Shown here piece after piece: positions 1 to 8,392 of a stretch of DNA of 64,000 nucleotides; positions within the stretch are counted from its first letter, which is position 1, and every line of letters starts with the position of its first letter. The notes under the pieces are model-generated. The model made no database searches. It was not told where the DNA came from and saw nothing but the letters and a program-made list of their open reading frames with translations. Source of the DNA: VXNE01 sp965248075 (GTDB lineage: Bacteria; Pseudomonadota; Gammaproteobacteria; Pseudomonadales; Azotimanducaceae); the NCBI GenBank assembly GCA_965248075.1, contig CBDFIL010000002.1, forward strand, positions 372,001-436,000, read 5' to 3'. A program made the position numbers and the translations under genes.

Positions 1-152
1 ACGCGCTCGCCGCGGAGAACATCAACATCCGCATGATTTCCACCTCGGAGATCAAGATCTCCGTCGTCGTCGACGAGCGCTACCTCGAACTGGCGGTGCG
101 GTCGATGCACTCGGCGTTCGATCTCTCGGAACCGGCCGTCGACGAGACCTGA
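1..152 (+). CDS. lysC: Aspartate kinase, C-terminal end (partial)
   Basis: Only the last 49 codons are present, read in the frame that starts at base 3 and stops with TGA at 150-152. The peptide contains NINIRMISTSEIKISVVV, which matches the C-terminal ACT domain of aspartate kinases, the allosteric part of the enzyme that phosphorylates aspartate at the head of lysine, threonine and methionine synthesis. Its position directly before csrA and a tRNA-Ser is the usual gammaproteobacterial order alaS-lysC-csrA-tRNA-Ser, which supports the call. The rest of the gene lies outside the window. Confidence 0.88.
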   Translation, partial: ALAAENINIRMISTSEIKISVVVDERYLELAVRSMHSAFDLSEPAVDET

Positions 153-426
153 GCCGCTTCGGCGCCAGCCCGGAATTCGCCCGCGGAGAGCGGGAGATTT
201 CCCGCAATCCGTGCGCCTGCGCTGGCATCCCATCGGGAAAATTTCGGCGTGCGCTTGGCTTGCGTCTGCGTCACAATAAGGTGGCTTTGGCATCGCATGG
301 AGAGAGGGAAGCGCCCCTCAGGCGCGTTTCGACCGAGGCAACCGGGCAGTAGTTCGGGCACGCTGCGGCGAAGCGGCGAGAGGTGCACGAGATCGGGGGT
401 CAGAAAACGAGACCGAGGAGGCCGCC

Positions 427-621
427 ATGCTTATCTTGACGCGGCGCGTGGGGGAAACGCTCATGATCGGCGACGACGTGTCGGTGACCGTGTTGGGCGT
501 CAAGGGGAACCAGGTGCACATCGGCATCAAGGCGCCCCGGGAGGTGGCGGTGCATCGGGAGGAGATTCACGAGCGCATCAGGCGCGAACAGGCTGGAGAG
601 CCGAGATCCGGCACCGGCTGA
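427..621 (+). CDS. csrA: Carbon storage regulator CsrA
   Basis: This 64-residue protein is the post-transcriptional regulator that binds GGA-containing hairpins in mRNA leaders and controls translation. It begins MLILTRRVGETLMIGDD and contains VTVLGVKGNQVHIGIKAP and VHREEI, the hallmark strands and RNA-binding residues of the family, and its length is typical. A strong ribosome site (AGGAGG at 416-421) sits five bases before the ATG. About 270 bases separate it from lysC, so it probably has its own promoter, although I could not pick one convincingly. The tail after residue 50 is short and basic, as is common. Confidence 0.97.
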   Translation: MLILTRRVGETLMIGDDVSVTVLGVKGNQVHIGIKAPREVAVHREEIHERIRREQAGEPRSGTG

Positions 622-715
622 AGCACGCGGGGCAGCTGAGCAAGCTGGTCAGCTGAGAGGGAAAGAGGGGGCTCGGACCCCGGCGGCGCGACCCGCCCAA
701 CGCCGAGCGCAACGC

Positions 716-806
716 GGAGAGGTGGCCGAGCGGCTGAAGGCGCTCCCCTGCTAAGGGAGTATGGGTTGATAGCCCATCGAGGGTTCGAATCCCTCCCTCT
801 CCGCCA
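716..806 (+). tRNA. tRNA-Ser (GCU anticodon)
   Basis: The 91-base sequence folds as a class II tRNA. The acceptor GGAGAGG (716-722) pairs with CCTCTCC (796-802), followed by discriminator G and an encoded CCA at 804-806. The anticodon stem CTCCC/GGGAG encloses the loop CTGCTAA with anticodon GCT at 750-752. A long variable arm precedes the T-arm GGGTTCGAATCCC, as expected for serine. It lies just after csrA, the conserved location for this tRNA in gammaproteobacteria. Confidence 0.97.
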
Positions 807-1033
807 CTTTGTTTCCTTAAGTTACTGTAGTTCAAACATATGTTCCCATCGATAACGATGTAGTTATCACTTTTACGGGACGAGCGACGAATACGGCTTC
901 GACTTCCGCTTCAGTCACGAGGGCATCGGGTGGAGGTGAAAGCGATGAGGGGAGATGAACCGTCGTTCGAGATGGGGATGAGCGAAATCCGAGCCGCGAC
1001 CGAAATCGCCAGACGAACAAGCGACAGGTTGCG

Positions 1034-1495
1034 GTGCCGAATAACCTAAACCAGAGTATCCTGTCCAACGCAGGAACGGCGCACAGCCAGGGTATAGAGC
1101 TGGAAACGACCTACTCGATGACCGATCAGCTCACCATTCGGATCGGTGCCACTCTCGGTGAAGCGGAGATCGGCGTGTTGCTTCCGCCTTACCTGAAAGG
1201 CGATGCGCTGCCATCCGTGCCCGACTGGACATTGACCTTTGGTCCGGCCTACGACTTCAGTATTTCCGACCAGCTTTCCGGCCGCTTCCATTTCGATCAT
1301 CAGCGGGTTTACGCTCAGCTTGCGACCAGAGACTCCAATGCCGTAGCGGGTGCCGCGTTCAATGTTCCGACGCGCAATACGACGAACCTCCGGCGCAATG
1401 TCTACAATCCCTCCCAAAGCTGGCGAGTGACGTTGTTCGCAAGAAATTTGACCAACGAAGACGCGGTGAACGGCAAATTTTGGGCGATTTGCTGA
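1034..1495 (+). pseudogene. TonB-dependent receptor, C-terminal beta-barrel fragment
   Basis: About 153 residues resemble the last strands of a TonB-dependent outer-membrane receptor. QGIELETTYSMTDQLTIRIG is typical of a barrel strand pair, and RVTLFARNLTNEDAVNGKF matches the common LFARNLTDE motif near the C terminus. The plug domain and most of the barrel are missing. The open frame continues a little upstream of the GTG at 1034 without a plausible start, so this is a 5'-truncated remnant. The final residues do not end in the usual aromatic outer-membrane signature, so the 3' end is probably altered too. Which substrate the intact receptor took up cannot be told. Confidence 0.72.
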
Positions 1496-1510
1496 AGCGG
1501 TTTATACTTT

Positions 1511-2518
1511 TCAGGCACCGAGAACGATTGGGTTGGAGTTGTCCTGGCAGCGATGATCGAGCACGAATGGAGGACGGTTGAGTGTCAACACAGATGAGCG
1601 CCGATTGCGGAGCCGATGCAGGGGCGTTGCCGACGGATGCGACCCTGTCCGGCGATGCTCGCCTCCGTCAACCGCTCCGGCATCGTCGCGCCCAACGGGG
1701 GCTTCCCGGGTGACCACCACCGTGTACGTCGTCGTCGCCCCGGCGGCGACGACCGTGACGACGACCGTGTTCGAACCCTCTTCCAGGTCCACCTGGTGCC
1801 CCTCGGCGCCGTCGTCGCCGTCGGCCGGACCTACCGTCGCGCTCGCGTCGCCGACCGGTACGGCCGTAACGGTGACGCTGGCGACCGCATTCGCCACGCG
1901 TGCCCGGTAGGTCGTCGTGGCCGGCGAGAACGCAAGGTCCACGTAGCTCAATGCCAGCGACGCGAGCGCGGCGCCCGGCGCCTCGCAGACGACGCCGGCG
2001 TCTTCGCGATGGCTGCAGTTGTGCACGCCCCACCCGGGAAATGCGCAGTCCCCGAGGCGGGTCGCGCTCTGCGCCCCCGCACTGGCCGCCTGGGCCGCCG
2101 TGCAGCGCAGGTCGTCCATCCAGATCGCGCCGCGGCCTGCGCCGAAATGGGCCCGGGCCAGAACGGTCTCCGCACCCTCGTGGCCGAGCTGCCGGCAGAC
2201 GAGTTCCGCGTCGTTCGTGGACCAGGAGTCATCGCAGACCGTGCCCCAGACGCCATCGTGGTAGATCTCGACCCGGCCCTCGGCGGCGTCCGATCCACCG
2301 ACGAGGCGAACGTCCTGCTCCTGCGGCGTCGCCGGCTGTCCGGCAGTCGCAAGCGTGTCAGCGTGGCGGCCGTCGCCCGACTGCGCGTGGACGGCCATGG
2401 CGTAGAGAGCCGCGACGGCGGCGACGGCCAAAACCGTGCCGCGACCGCGTCTCGGATCGCCGCGGGAAACCGCGTTCCGGCGGGGGACACCCACTCTCGA
2501 ACTGCTGGAGCAGGACAT
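1511..2518 (-). CDS. Secreted SRCR-domain protein with cadherin-like beta-sandwich domain
   Basis: This 335-residue protein begins with a basic stretch and a hydrophobic segment (VLAVAAVAALYAMAVHAQ, about residues 29-46), a likely export signal. Residues about 69-180 form a scavenger receptor cysteine-rich domain: VRLVGGSDAAEGRVEIYHDG, then WGTVCDDSW, AELVCRQLG, WMDDLRC, GDCAFPGW and HNCSHREDAGVVC. The six cysteines match the group A pattern. SRCR domains are mainly animal extracellular ligand-binding modules and are sparse in bacteria. A following segment (LASLALSYVDLAFSPATTTY) resembles the cadherin-like beta-sandwich repeat of bacterial surface proteins. The last 60 or so residues are basic and featureless, so the gene may be truncated by rearrangement. 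Adhesion or ligand binding at the cell surface is an inference. Confidence 0.8.
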   Translation of the reverse strand: MSCSSSSRVGVPRRNAVSRGDPRRGRGTVLAVAAVAALYAMAVHAQSGDGRHADTLATAGQPATPQEQDVRLVGGSDAAEGRVEIYHDGVWGTVCDDSWSTNDAELVCRQLGHEGAETVLARAHFGAGRGAIWMDDLRCTAAQAASAGAQSATRLGDCAFPGWGVHNCSHREDAGVVCEAPGAALASLALSYVDLAFSPATTTYRARVANAVASVTVTAVPVGDASATVGPADGDDGAEGHQVDLEEGSNTVVVTVVAAGATTTYTVVVTREAPVGRDDAGAVDGGEHRRTGSHPSATPLHRLRNRRSSVLTLNRPPFVLDHRCQDNSNPIVLGA

Positions 2519-3093
2519 GTCGGGCTACACCACTGCAAAACTGCAACAACGATGGCCGAGACACCCGAACTACACCCCCACCCGCCAATTGTCAAGCCTC
2601 AGTCCAATCCAATACGGAGCTGAGCCTCGCCAACGCGCTCGCCTTCGTCCCCGCCACGCCAGAAAGCGCGGATCGAGGTCCGGTGGGGAGGCACCATTTG
2701 CCGCACCTCAACCGGGGTGCCGATCGTCGCGGAGCTTCCGAAGCGTGAGAACGTGATCCTTGCGGTCTTCGGCAACCGCAACGGGGTTGGTCTTGGGGCC
2801 AATGCGGGAGCGTTGGCAAGGGGCTTGGTGCCGGGGAAGGACAAACTGGACGTGGCGACGCGCACGTCCCTGGAGTACTGCTCGGGCCTTCGTTGCTGTA
2901 CGAGCTTCGAGAGCATCTCTGCGGCGAGTCCTTGTAGCCGACTGTTGTACCCTTCGTGCGATTACAGTATCGTCTCCATGATCATTCGTCAGCCTTGTCC
3001 GCAAAGCCGGATGGCAGGACTTGAGTATGGTCCATCTGCAATGTGGCAGCGGTTCGACCTCAGCCCATCGCGATTTCAAAGAAACAGGGAATA
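2519..3093. other. Intergenic stretch, no gene recognised
   Basis: This 575-base stretch separates the SRCR gene from the flavoprotein gene. Open frames exist on both strands, but none gives a recognisable domain, a ribosome site or convincing codon use. It may hold the promoter of the SRCR gene near its left end. AGGGA at 3086-3090 at its right end is the probable ribosome site of the next gene. Confidence 0.5.
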
Positions 3094-3099
3094 ATGATC

Positions 3100-3555
3100 A
3101 TGAGCGTTGGAACAATGACCAGGGCGGAGCGAGAGGAGTTGCTGTCGGAGACTCGTTGCGGAGTACTTAGTATCGCACGGGAGGGCCGTGGTCCCATCGC
3201 CGTCCCAGTCTGGCATCGTTGGGATGCCGATCAAGGTGAATTGCGTTTTACCAGCGGTCGCTATTCAAGGAAAGGCGAGGCGTTGGCTGCGGCGGGCAGG
3301 GCGAGTTACACCGTCCAGGTCGATGACATGGGCAAGGCCAAGTACGTGATGGTAGAGGGCCCCGTGACATTTGAAGAGGATTTCGATATTGACCTCGAAC
3401 TCATCGGGACTGGCAAGCGCTACCAGGGAGATGAGATTGGCGAGGCATACATCAGAAGCACCTATATGGATGGTGACAAGGTGCTCTACCACATCGTGTT
3501 GTGGAAGATCACCGCGGAAACCTGGTTGAGCTTTGATTCAACAAAGGTCCAGTAA
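3100..3555 (+). CDS. Pyridoxamine 5'-phosphate oxidase-family flavoprotein
   Basis: This 151-residue protein has the split-barrel FMN-binding fold of the PPOX family. It starts MSVGTMTRAEREELLSETRC, then has GVLSIAREGRGPIAVPVWHRW and a basic turn SGRYSRKGEALAAAGRAS, the pattern of small Rv1155-type oxidoreductases that use FMN, F420 or heme. I chose the ATG at 3100 because AGGGA lies about nine bases upstream; an ATG at 3094 is also in frame. It lies 45 bases before the CmcJ-like gene on the same strand, so the two may be co-transcribed and act on the same small molecule. Its substrate cannot be deduced. Confidence 0.78.
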   Translation: MSVGTMTRAEREELLSETRCGVLSIAREGRGPIAVPVWHRWDADQGELRFTSGRYSRKGEALAAAGRASYTVQVDDMGKAKYVMVEGPVTFEEDFDIDLELIGTGKRYQGDEIGEAYIRSTYMDGDKVLYHIVLWKITAETWLSFDSTKVQ

Positions 3556-3600
3556 GCGGGGCGCAGGTAGGACTTCAACGACTTTGCGAGGTACGTAAGC

Positions 3601-4683
3601 ATGGCTATTCGGGCAGCATCCGAGGCGTCAGAAACCTCGTCAGGCCAGGACTTGGGTAGTCTGCCCGGTCAAGTCTCTGTAGCCGGCAAATCTGTCACCG
3701 TAAAGTTATCGGGATTTTACAAGCCAGATGCCGATGCCTTTCAGTACGGGGACGGTGGTTGGATATACGATATGTTTGCGCGGGGCCAGGTCTTGCGGTC
3801 CATTCCCAAGTTCTTCTCGTGGTGTGTTTCCGGGAATGTAATGAGTACTCTCAGGTGGGCCAGCTCTGACAGCCATCCAACGACGATTCACGATGCCAGA
3901 CTTCTTGAAGAGAAGGAGGGTCTGTCCAAGTCCGAGTTCTTTCATAAATTTGGTTTTGTACTCCTTGATCATACATCCCGGATGAGCGCCTCGGATTGGC
4001 TTGAGAGTGGTGAGGCATTTCTGGTAGACGAAACGGCGAAACCGGCCGAAGAGCAAGCCCTGTTCAACATGAACGCCGATACACCCGCAAAGAGAATTTA
4101 TGCTGCAGAATGTGAAGCGCTGATCCGCGAGGTTGTTCCAGGCGCTCGAGATTTTTTCTTGCCAGGACTGGGTGCCCGCCGGGGACCCGATTTCTATAAT
4201 CTGTACGCCACGACGGTCCATGCAGATTTTCCCATGGAATTTGAAGTGGCGGCCGAGACAAATCCGTGGTCAGACCTCAAACGTCAGAGAGAGAGTTTCC
4301 TGGCGAGTGACGCCTCGGAATTTTGGCAGGTGGACCTTTGGCGTCCCGTGCTGCCGATGCAGGCTCCGGTCGAGGCGCACCCTCTCTGTTTTGGCGACCC
4401 CCGAACTTTCCGTAGCGAGGATTTGGTCAAGGTACGGATCACCGGTCAGATCTCTGGAGGTCAAATGTACCTGGCGCCCAGATATCATCCTGACCAGAGG
4501 TACTACTACTATCCGGATATGACCACGGACGAGGTCCTGTTAATCAAGAATGCTCGTTTTCGCAGGGGCGAGGAAAACAATGGCGACATGCCAGTCTTCC
4601 ACTCGGCCTTTGTGCACCCTGAGACAACTAAACGTGCAGAGCCACGTCTTAGCTTTGAATATCGCGTTGGGTTCCTCGTCTAG
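3601..4683 (+). CDS. CmcJ/NvfI-type hydroxylase/desaturase family protein
   Basis: This 360-residue protein resembles the family that includes CmcJ of cephamycin synthesis and fungal AsaB/NvfI-type non-heme oxygenases and desaturases. The supporting sequence lies in the second half: FPMEFEVAAETNPWSDLKRQ, then FWQVDLWRPVLPM, PVEAHPLCFGDPRTFRSEDLV, a tyrosine-rich stretch before PDMTTDEVLLIKNA, and MPVFHSAFVHPET near the end. The HSAF-P-ET ending is characteristic of the family. Base composition looks less GC-rich and codon use less biased than in neighbours, which suggests horizontal acquisition. With the flavoprotein just upstream it may form a two-gene oxidation unit for a secondary metabolite; that is inference. 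Confidence 0.68.
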   Translation: MAIRAASEASETSSGQDLGSLPGQVSVAGKSVTVKLSGFYKPDADAFQYGDGGWIYDMFARGQVLRSIPKFFSWCVSGNVMSTLRWASSDSHPTTIHDARLLEEKEGLSKSEFFHKFGFVLLDHTSRMSASDWLESGEAFLVDETAKPAEEQALFNMNADTPAKRIYAAECEALIREVVPGARDFFLPGLGARRGPDFYNLYATTVHADFPMEFEVAAETNPWSDLKRQRESFLASDASEFWQVDLWRPVLPMQAPVEAHPLCFGDPRTFRSEDLVKVRITGQISGGQMYLAPRYHPDQRYYYYPDMTTDEVLLIKNARFRRGEENNGDMPVFHSAFVHPETTKRAEPRLSFEYRVGFLV

Positions 4684-4758
4684 CTTGTCCATCTCCTTAG
4701 CACCGAGGTGCGGTACCGGGGTCGGCCGCGCTGCGCGAAGCTGCATACTCGAGCTGAC

Positions 4759-6231
4759 TCACGCGTCACCCCAAAGCGCCCTGTGTTTCGCATCCAGCGA
4801 AGCGTCGGCGATGTATGACTCTGCATCGAGCACCAGGGAGCGACGCTCGTCGGCCTGGTAGACCGGCCACTCCGGCAGCCCGGCGCCGTTGGGTTCCCCG
4901 GTTCTGGCGAACGCAATCACGGTATCCGACCATTTCCGGGCCAGATCGACGACCGCTGGATCGCTGCCGTCATGCATGACGATGCCGGGTAGATCGGGGC
5001 GGCTGAAGGAGTTGAACGTGAACGCAATCTCGGCCGCATGCGTGGCGCCGAGGGATCCTTCCATGATCGTGGTGGGAAGATCGAAGCGGTACAGCCAGCC
5101 GCAGTGGTTGGCGGCGCTGGCGGTTGCGGCGTTGTTGATGGAGGCGCGGCGGAACGTGTCGTTCCACACGCGTTCGTAGTGTCGGGTGACGGACTGATCC
5201 GGATAGGCGGCCCGCAGGCGTTCGAGATACTCGGTCGGGTCGGCCCCATCCAGGGTCATGGTCGCGATCAAGGGGGTAATCGCCGCGTGGCCTTCTGCGG
5301 GAACGGCGATGGATAAGAGCGTGCCTTCGTTGGCGTTGGAACCGGCGATGTAGGGCACGCAGCCGGCGCCTTTGTCCGCGATCGCCTGTGCGGTGGAGCG
5401 GGTAACGATGGTGCCGTCCACGGCCGCACCAAACCCCAGGGCGCTGGCCATCTGCACGTTGAAGAGTTCCTCGCCGCTCAGGGAAGCCAGTCTGTGCAGC
5501 AGGCTGTCGGCATCGACACCGAGGTGCTCGGCCAGCTGCGCCGCGATGGGAATCGGCGGCGTCGCGACCGTGCTGCCGGAGTGGGCGATCGCCTTGTGAT
5601 AGAGACCGTCGGCCGTGGGCGCGGCGAGCAGGCAGTTGACCGAAGCGGCGCCGGCGGACTCGCCGAAAATGGTCACGTTGCGCGGATCACCCCCATAGTC
5701 ACTGATGTTCTCCTGCACCCACTGCAGCGCCAGGATCTGATCGCCAATGCCGTTGCTGGCGGAGCCCCTGTAGTCATCGCCATAGGCGGAAAGGTCTAGA
5801 AAACCCGGGAACCCCAATCGATAGTTGATGGTCACCACCACCACGTCGCCCTGGGCGGCCAGTGCCGTGCCGTCGTAGTCGTAGCCGGAACCGGAGCCGA
5901 ACGCGCCGCCGTGAATCCAGAACAGCACCGGTCGCCTGCCGTCATCGCAGCCCGGCGTGTGGATGTTGAGGAACAGGCAGTCCTCGTCGTAGGAGTACTC
6001 CGCCGGATCGCGCCCGGAGAGCGCGGCGAAGAAGCCCTCCGGTTTCGGCTGCCAGGAGCGGTGCCGAACTCTTGTGGCGTCATAGGTGCCTTGCCAGGGC
6101 CCTTCCATCCGCGCCGCCCTGAAGCGGTGGTTTCCGGTGGGCGCCTGCCCGTAGCGGATGCCGAGAAAGACGTGTGTGTGGCCGTCGACAGCGCCTTCGA
6201 TAGCGCCGAGGCGCGTGTTGATCGTGGTCAT
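4759..6231 (-). CDS. Carboxylesterase type B (alpha/beta-hydrolase)
   Basis: This 490-residue protein is a complete type B carboxylesterase, a hydrolase of carboxylic esters. It has the oxyanion region PVLFWIHGGAFGSGSG, the nucleophile elbow TIFGESAGAASV with catalytic serine in GESAG, DCLFLNIHTP, and a probable catalytic histidine in GATHAAEIAF. The length is near the family norm and the start MTTINTRLGAIEGAVDG is typical. No signal peptide is visible, so it is probably cytoplasmic. It is convergent with the CmcJ-like gene and divergent from a gene remnant downstream. The natural substrate is unknown. Confidence 0.92.
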   Translation of the reverse strand: MTTINTRLGAIEGAVDGHTHVFLGIRYGQAPTGNHRFRAARMEGPWQGTYDATRVRHRSWQPKPEGFFAALSGRDPAEYSYDEDCLFLNIHTPGCDDGRRPVLFWIHGGAFGSGSGYDYDGTALAAQGDVVVVTINYRLGFPGFLDLSAYGDDYRGSASNGIGDQILALQWVQENISDYGGDPRNVTIFGESAGAASVNCLLAAPTADGLYHKAIAHSGSTVATPPIPIAAQLAEHLGVDADSLLHRLASLSGEELFNVQMASALGFGAAVDGTIVTRSTAQAIADKGAGCVPYIAGSNANEGTLLSIAVPAEGHAAITPLIATMTLDGADPTEYLERLRAAYPDQSVTRHYERVWNDTFRRASINNAATASAANHCGWLYRFDLPTTIMEGSLGATHAAEIAFTFNSFSRPDLPGIVMHDGSDPAVVDLARKWSDTVIAFARTGEPNGAGLPEWPVYQADERRSLVLDAESYIADASLDAKHRALWGDA

Positions 6232-6308
6232 ATGAAATCAGCCTCCAGGGCTACGCGCTGTCCGATCGCGGCTACCGCGGACCGCCCGCGAACCGCGAGG
6301 AGGCTGCC

Positions 6309-6733
6309 ATGGCCGAGAAGATGATCCAGGCGAACGGCATCGACATCTGCACCGAGGCCTTGACCGGGAAGACTTCCTGGCGACGGACGAGCGCTACGAC
6401 TACCTGTTCGATGCCGTGGACAAGCTGAACTGGCTTCGCAGCAGGAAGCTCCTGAAGCCTTCGGGTACGTACGTCTGCATGGATATGGGACGGTTCGCCC
6501 TCAACGTGTGGTTGGCGATCGGTTTCAGGCTGCTCCGGAGCAGGCGATTCATCTTCGCGCTCCAGAGCGGTGGCGGGAAGTTCGTGCGGTTTCTGAAAGA
6601 GCGGCTCGCTGCGGGAGATGTCGGTGGGGTCTTCGATCGGGAGTACCCGCTCGAGGAGATCGTCGACGCCTATCGGTATGTCGAGACCGGGCAGAAGGTC
6701 GGAATCGTGAGATTGAAGGTCTCTGGGGATTGA
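6309..6733 (+). pseudogene. Chimeric remnant: hydrolase start joined to zinc-type alcohol dehydrogenase end
   Basis: An ATG at 6309 begins MAEKMIQANGIDICTEAL, which looks like the start of an alpha/beta-hydrolase. After about 18 codons the sequence shifts frame and turns into the end of a medium-chain NAD(P)-dependent alcohol dehydrogenase: FLATDERYDYLFDAVDK, SGTYVCMDMG, FLKERLAAGDVGGVFDREY and a final IVDAYRYVETGQKVGIVRL. The catalytic zinc and most of the Rossmann fold are absent. This is most simply a deletion that fused two neighbouring genes. No functional product is expected. Confidence 0.7.
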
Positions 6734-6754
6734 TGCTCCCCCGGGGGGGTGCGG

Positions 6755-6990
6755 TCATCCCCGGTCGAGGAGGAGCGGTATCAGAACGAATTCGGCACTT
6801 TGCCGCCATTCGGCGAGATCCGGGTCGGCCACAATGGAATCGATCGAACGCGGCTGTCGTCCCGGTGGTTAGAAGGACACGTAGCGCATGGGTTCGTCCT
6901 CCTTACGCGTTCCGCCTCGCCGGGCCGGACCGTGCCCACGTTCACGGGTTCGGGCACCACATTCGTGTCCAACAGCACGATGAGCTCGCC
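6755..6990 (-). pseudogene. Decayed PIN-domain toxin (FitB/VapC-like) remnant
   Basis: Directly after the FitA-like tail encoded by the next gene on this strand, the sequence reads GELIVLLDTNVVPEP, the usual start of a FitB or VapC PIN-domain ribonuclease (an aspartate beside TN, then SEP). The similarity stops within about 20 residues and the frame soon hits stops. Only the first acidic residue of the active site is kept. The position right behind a FitA-like antitoxin end supports the reading as a broken fitAB toxin-antitoxin operon. Confidence 0.5.
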
Positions 6991-6994
6991 TGGC

Positions 6995-8335
6995 TCATTC
7001 AAAGGATGGCGGCTCGCGCCCTGCCTCCCGTGGCGGTAACTCGAGGTCCACGTCGCCAAGCGGTGCCATGCGGGCGCGGATCGTGGCGACGATGTTGCGG
7101 GTGCGCGGCGTGCCTCCGACAGCGGCACGCAGGCTCAGCCGCGCTGCCTCGAACCTCCTGCCGGTTCGTACCTTCGCGCGGAAGACCATGTACCGCCCGG
7201 GGTGGCGCCGCGCCTCTGTCGTCAAAGTGAACGCCATGGGCACAGTGGTGGTCGATGATCTCTTGAGGGATTCAGGCCGGACACCACAGAGTTCGCCCAA
7301 GAGCCTGTCGCTGATCGGACCGGTACGGAGCCCGTATGCGTCTCTGAAGCGGCGCGCCGCTCTCGCGCCAGCCTGCCAAGGGACCATCGCTTCACCAAGG
7401 CCCGAGTCGCTGTCCATGAACAGCATCCCCGCGTCCGTCATTGCCGCCTCTCCGTGATCCCCGCCAATCTCGACCCCGCTCGCACGGGCGAGCGCTCCGA
7501 ACTCCTTGGCCGTCAGCCAGGGCGTCCCAAATGACACCTCGGCCGCCACCTCGTCAATGGCGGCTTCTCCCAAACTGCGGCTGTCGGCGACGAACCCTGC
7601 AATACGGTCCTCAGGGCCATCGTCGGGGTTGTGCCCGAGCAGCGCCTCAATACGCCGGTAGGCACCCTCCCGGTCTGCACGCTCTCCCCCGAGTTCCGCC
7701 CACATGGCGGGCAGCGACGCCTGTGCCCGCGTGGGCCTCTTGTTCCAAGCCTTCCACTCTCGCAGCCGAGAGAGAACGGTGACGAGGAACGCGTCCACGC
7801 CCTCCTCGAAGTCCTGGGCTCGGACATACCGTTCCGCGTCGTCTCCCAGGTAGCTCACCGGCTCCGTTTCCGAGTGCTCGGTGGCGCCTGAGCGGACAGC
7901 GACGTTGAGGCCGTCCGACTCGAACTCCAGCCTTGGCCACAGCCAACCGCCCCCGATGCTGGCAGTCTCGTGCGCCTGCCGCCATGAGAGGTCGTTCTGT
8001 CCGGCACCCCGTCCAGGTTCCCATCGCAGTCGCCACCAGTTCCACACGAGCCACTCAGCCAGCCGGTACGCAGACACGCGCGGCCCCGTGTGCATGTCCC
8101 GCCGCTCGTCGATCATGCGCGTCATCTGATGGCCATCGACCGTCAGCGACACCAGTGCCGTCGTCACCTCGTCCGCCATGTCCTCGGGCGACGGTACGGG
8201 AGACCCTGGGTCTCCACCAACCTCGAGTGCCGACCCGGACACCTCAGGCCGCGTGTCGTGCCAGGCTACGTCCCAGCGCATTGTCACGGCGAGCGCTCCA
8301 GCGGGGTCGACGCCGCGGAGGCGGATCGGCGTCAT
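6995..8335 (-). CDS. Hypothetical protein with C-terminal FitA-like antitoxin tail (probable gene fusion)
   Basis: From the ATG at 8335 the frame gives 446 residues. The first 350 or so (MTPIRLRGVDPAGALAVTMRWDVAWHD, LAEWLVWNWWRLRWEPG, GGGWLWPRLEFESDGLNV) belong to a conserved family without assigned function that I know only as hypothetical proteins. I see no HExxH or other catalytic signature. The last 60 residues (FEAARLSLRAAV, then IRARMAPLGDVDLELPPREA) instead match the end of FitA/StbC-type antitoxins, and a PIN-toxin start follows. The protein therefore looks like a chimera made by a deletion between a hypothetical gene and fitA. Whether it is expressed is unknown. The gene is divergent from higBA. 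Confidence 0.55.
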   Translation of the reverse strand: MTPIRLRGVDPAGALAVTMRWDVAWHDTRPEVSGSALEVGGDPGSPVPSPEDMADEVTTALVSLTVDGHQMTRMIDERRDMHTGPRVSAYRLAEWLVWNWWRLRWEPGRGAGQNDLSWRQAHETASIGGGWLWPRLEFESDGLNVAVRSGATEHSETEPVSYLGDDAERYVRAQDFEEGVDAFLVTVLSRLREWKAWNKRPTRAQASLPAMWAELGGERADREGAYRRIEALLGHNPDDGPEDRIAGFVADSRSLGEAAIDEVAAEVSFGTPWLTAKEFGALARASGVEIGGDHGEAAMTDAGMLFMDSDSGLGEAMVPWQAGARAARRFRDAYGLRTGPISDRLLGELCGVRPESLKRSSTTTVPMAFTLTTEARRHPGRYMVFRAKVRTGRRFEAARLSLRAAVGGTPRTRNIVATIRARMAPLGDVDLELPPREAGREPPSFE

Positions 8336-8356
8336 GCCGTCCACGGCGTGGCGGGA

Positions 8357-8384
8357 TTGACAGACGTGTAGCCTGTTGGATACT
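8357..8384 (+). promoter_or_regulatory. Sigma-70 type promoter of the higBA pair, giving a nearly leaderless mRNA
   Basis: A perfect -35 TTGACA at 8357-8362 is followed after 16 bases by GATACT at 8379-8384. The toxin ATG is at 8393, so transcription would begin within one to three bases of it. No Shine-Dalgarno sequence could fit in such a leader. Spacing and distance are visible; activity is inferred. Confidence 0.55.
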
Positions 8385-8392
8385 TTTCGGGC

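Noticed and set aside
2717..3094. A 125-codon plus-strand frame between the SRCR and flavoprotein genes
   Set aside because: No domain, no ribosome site, and its end overlaps the better supported start of the flavoprotein gene.
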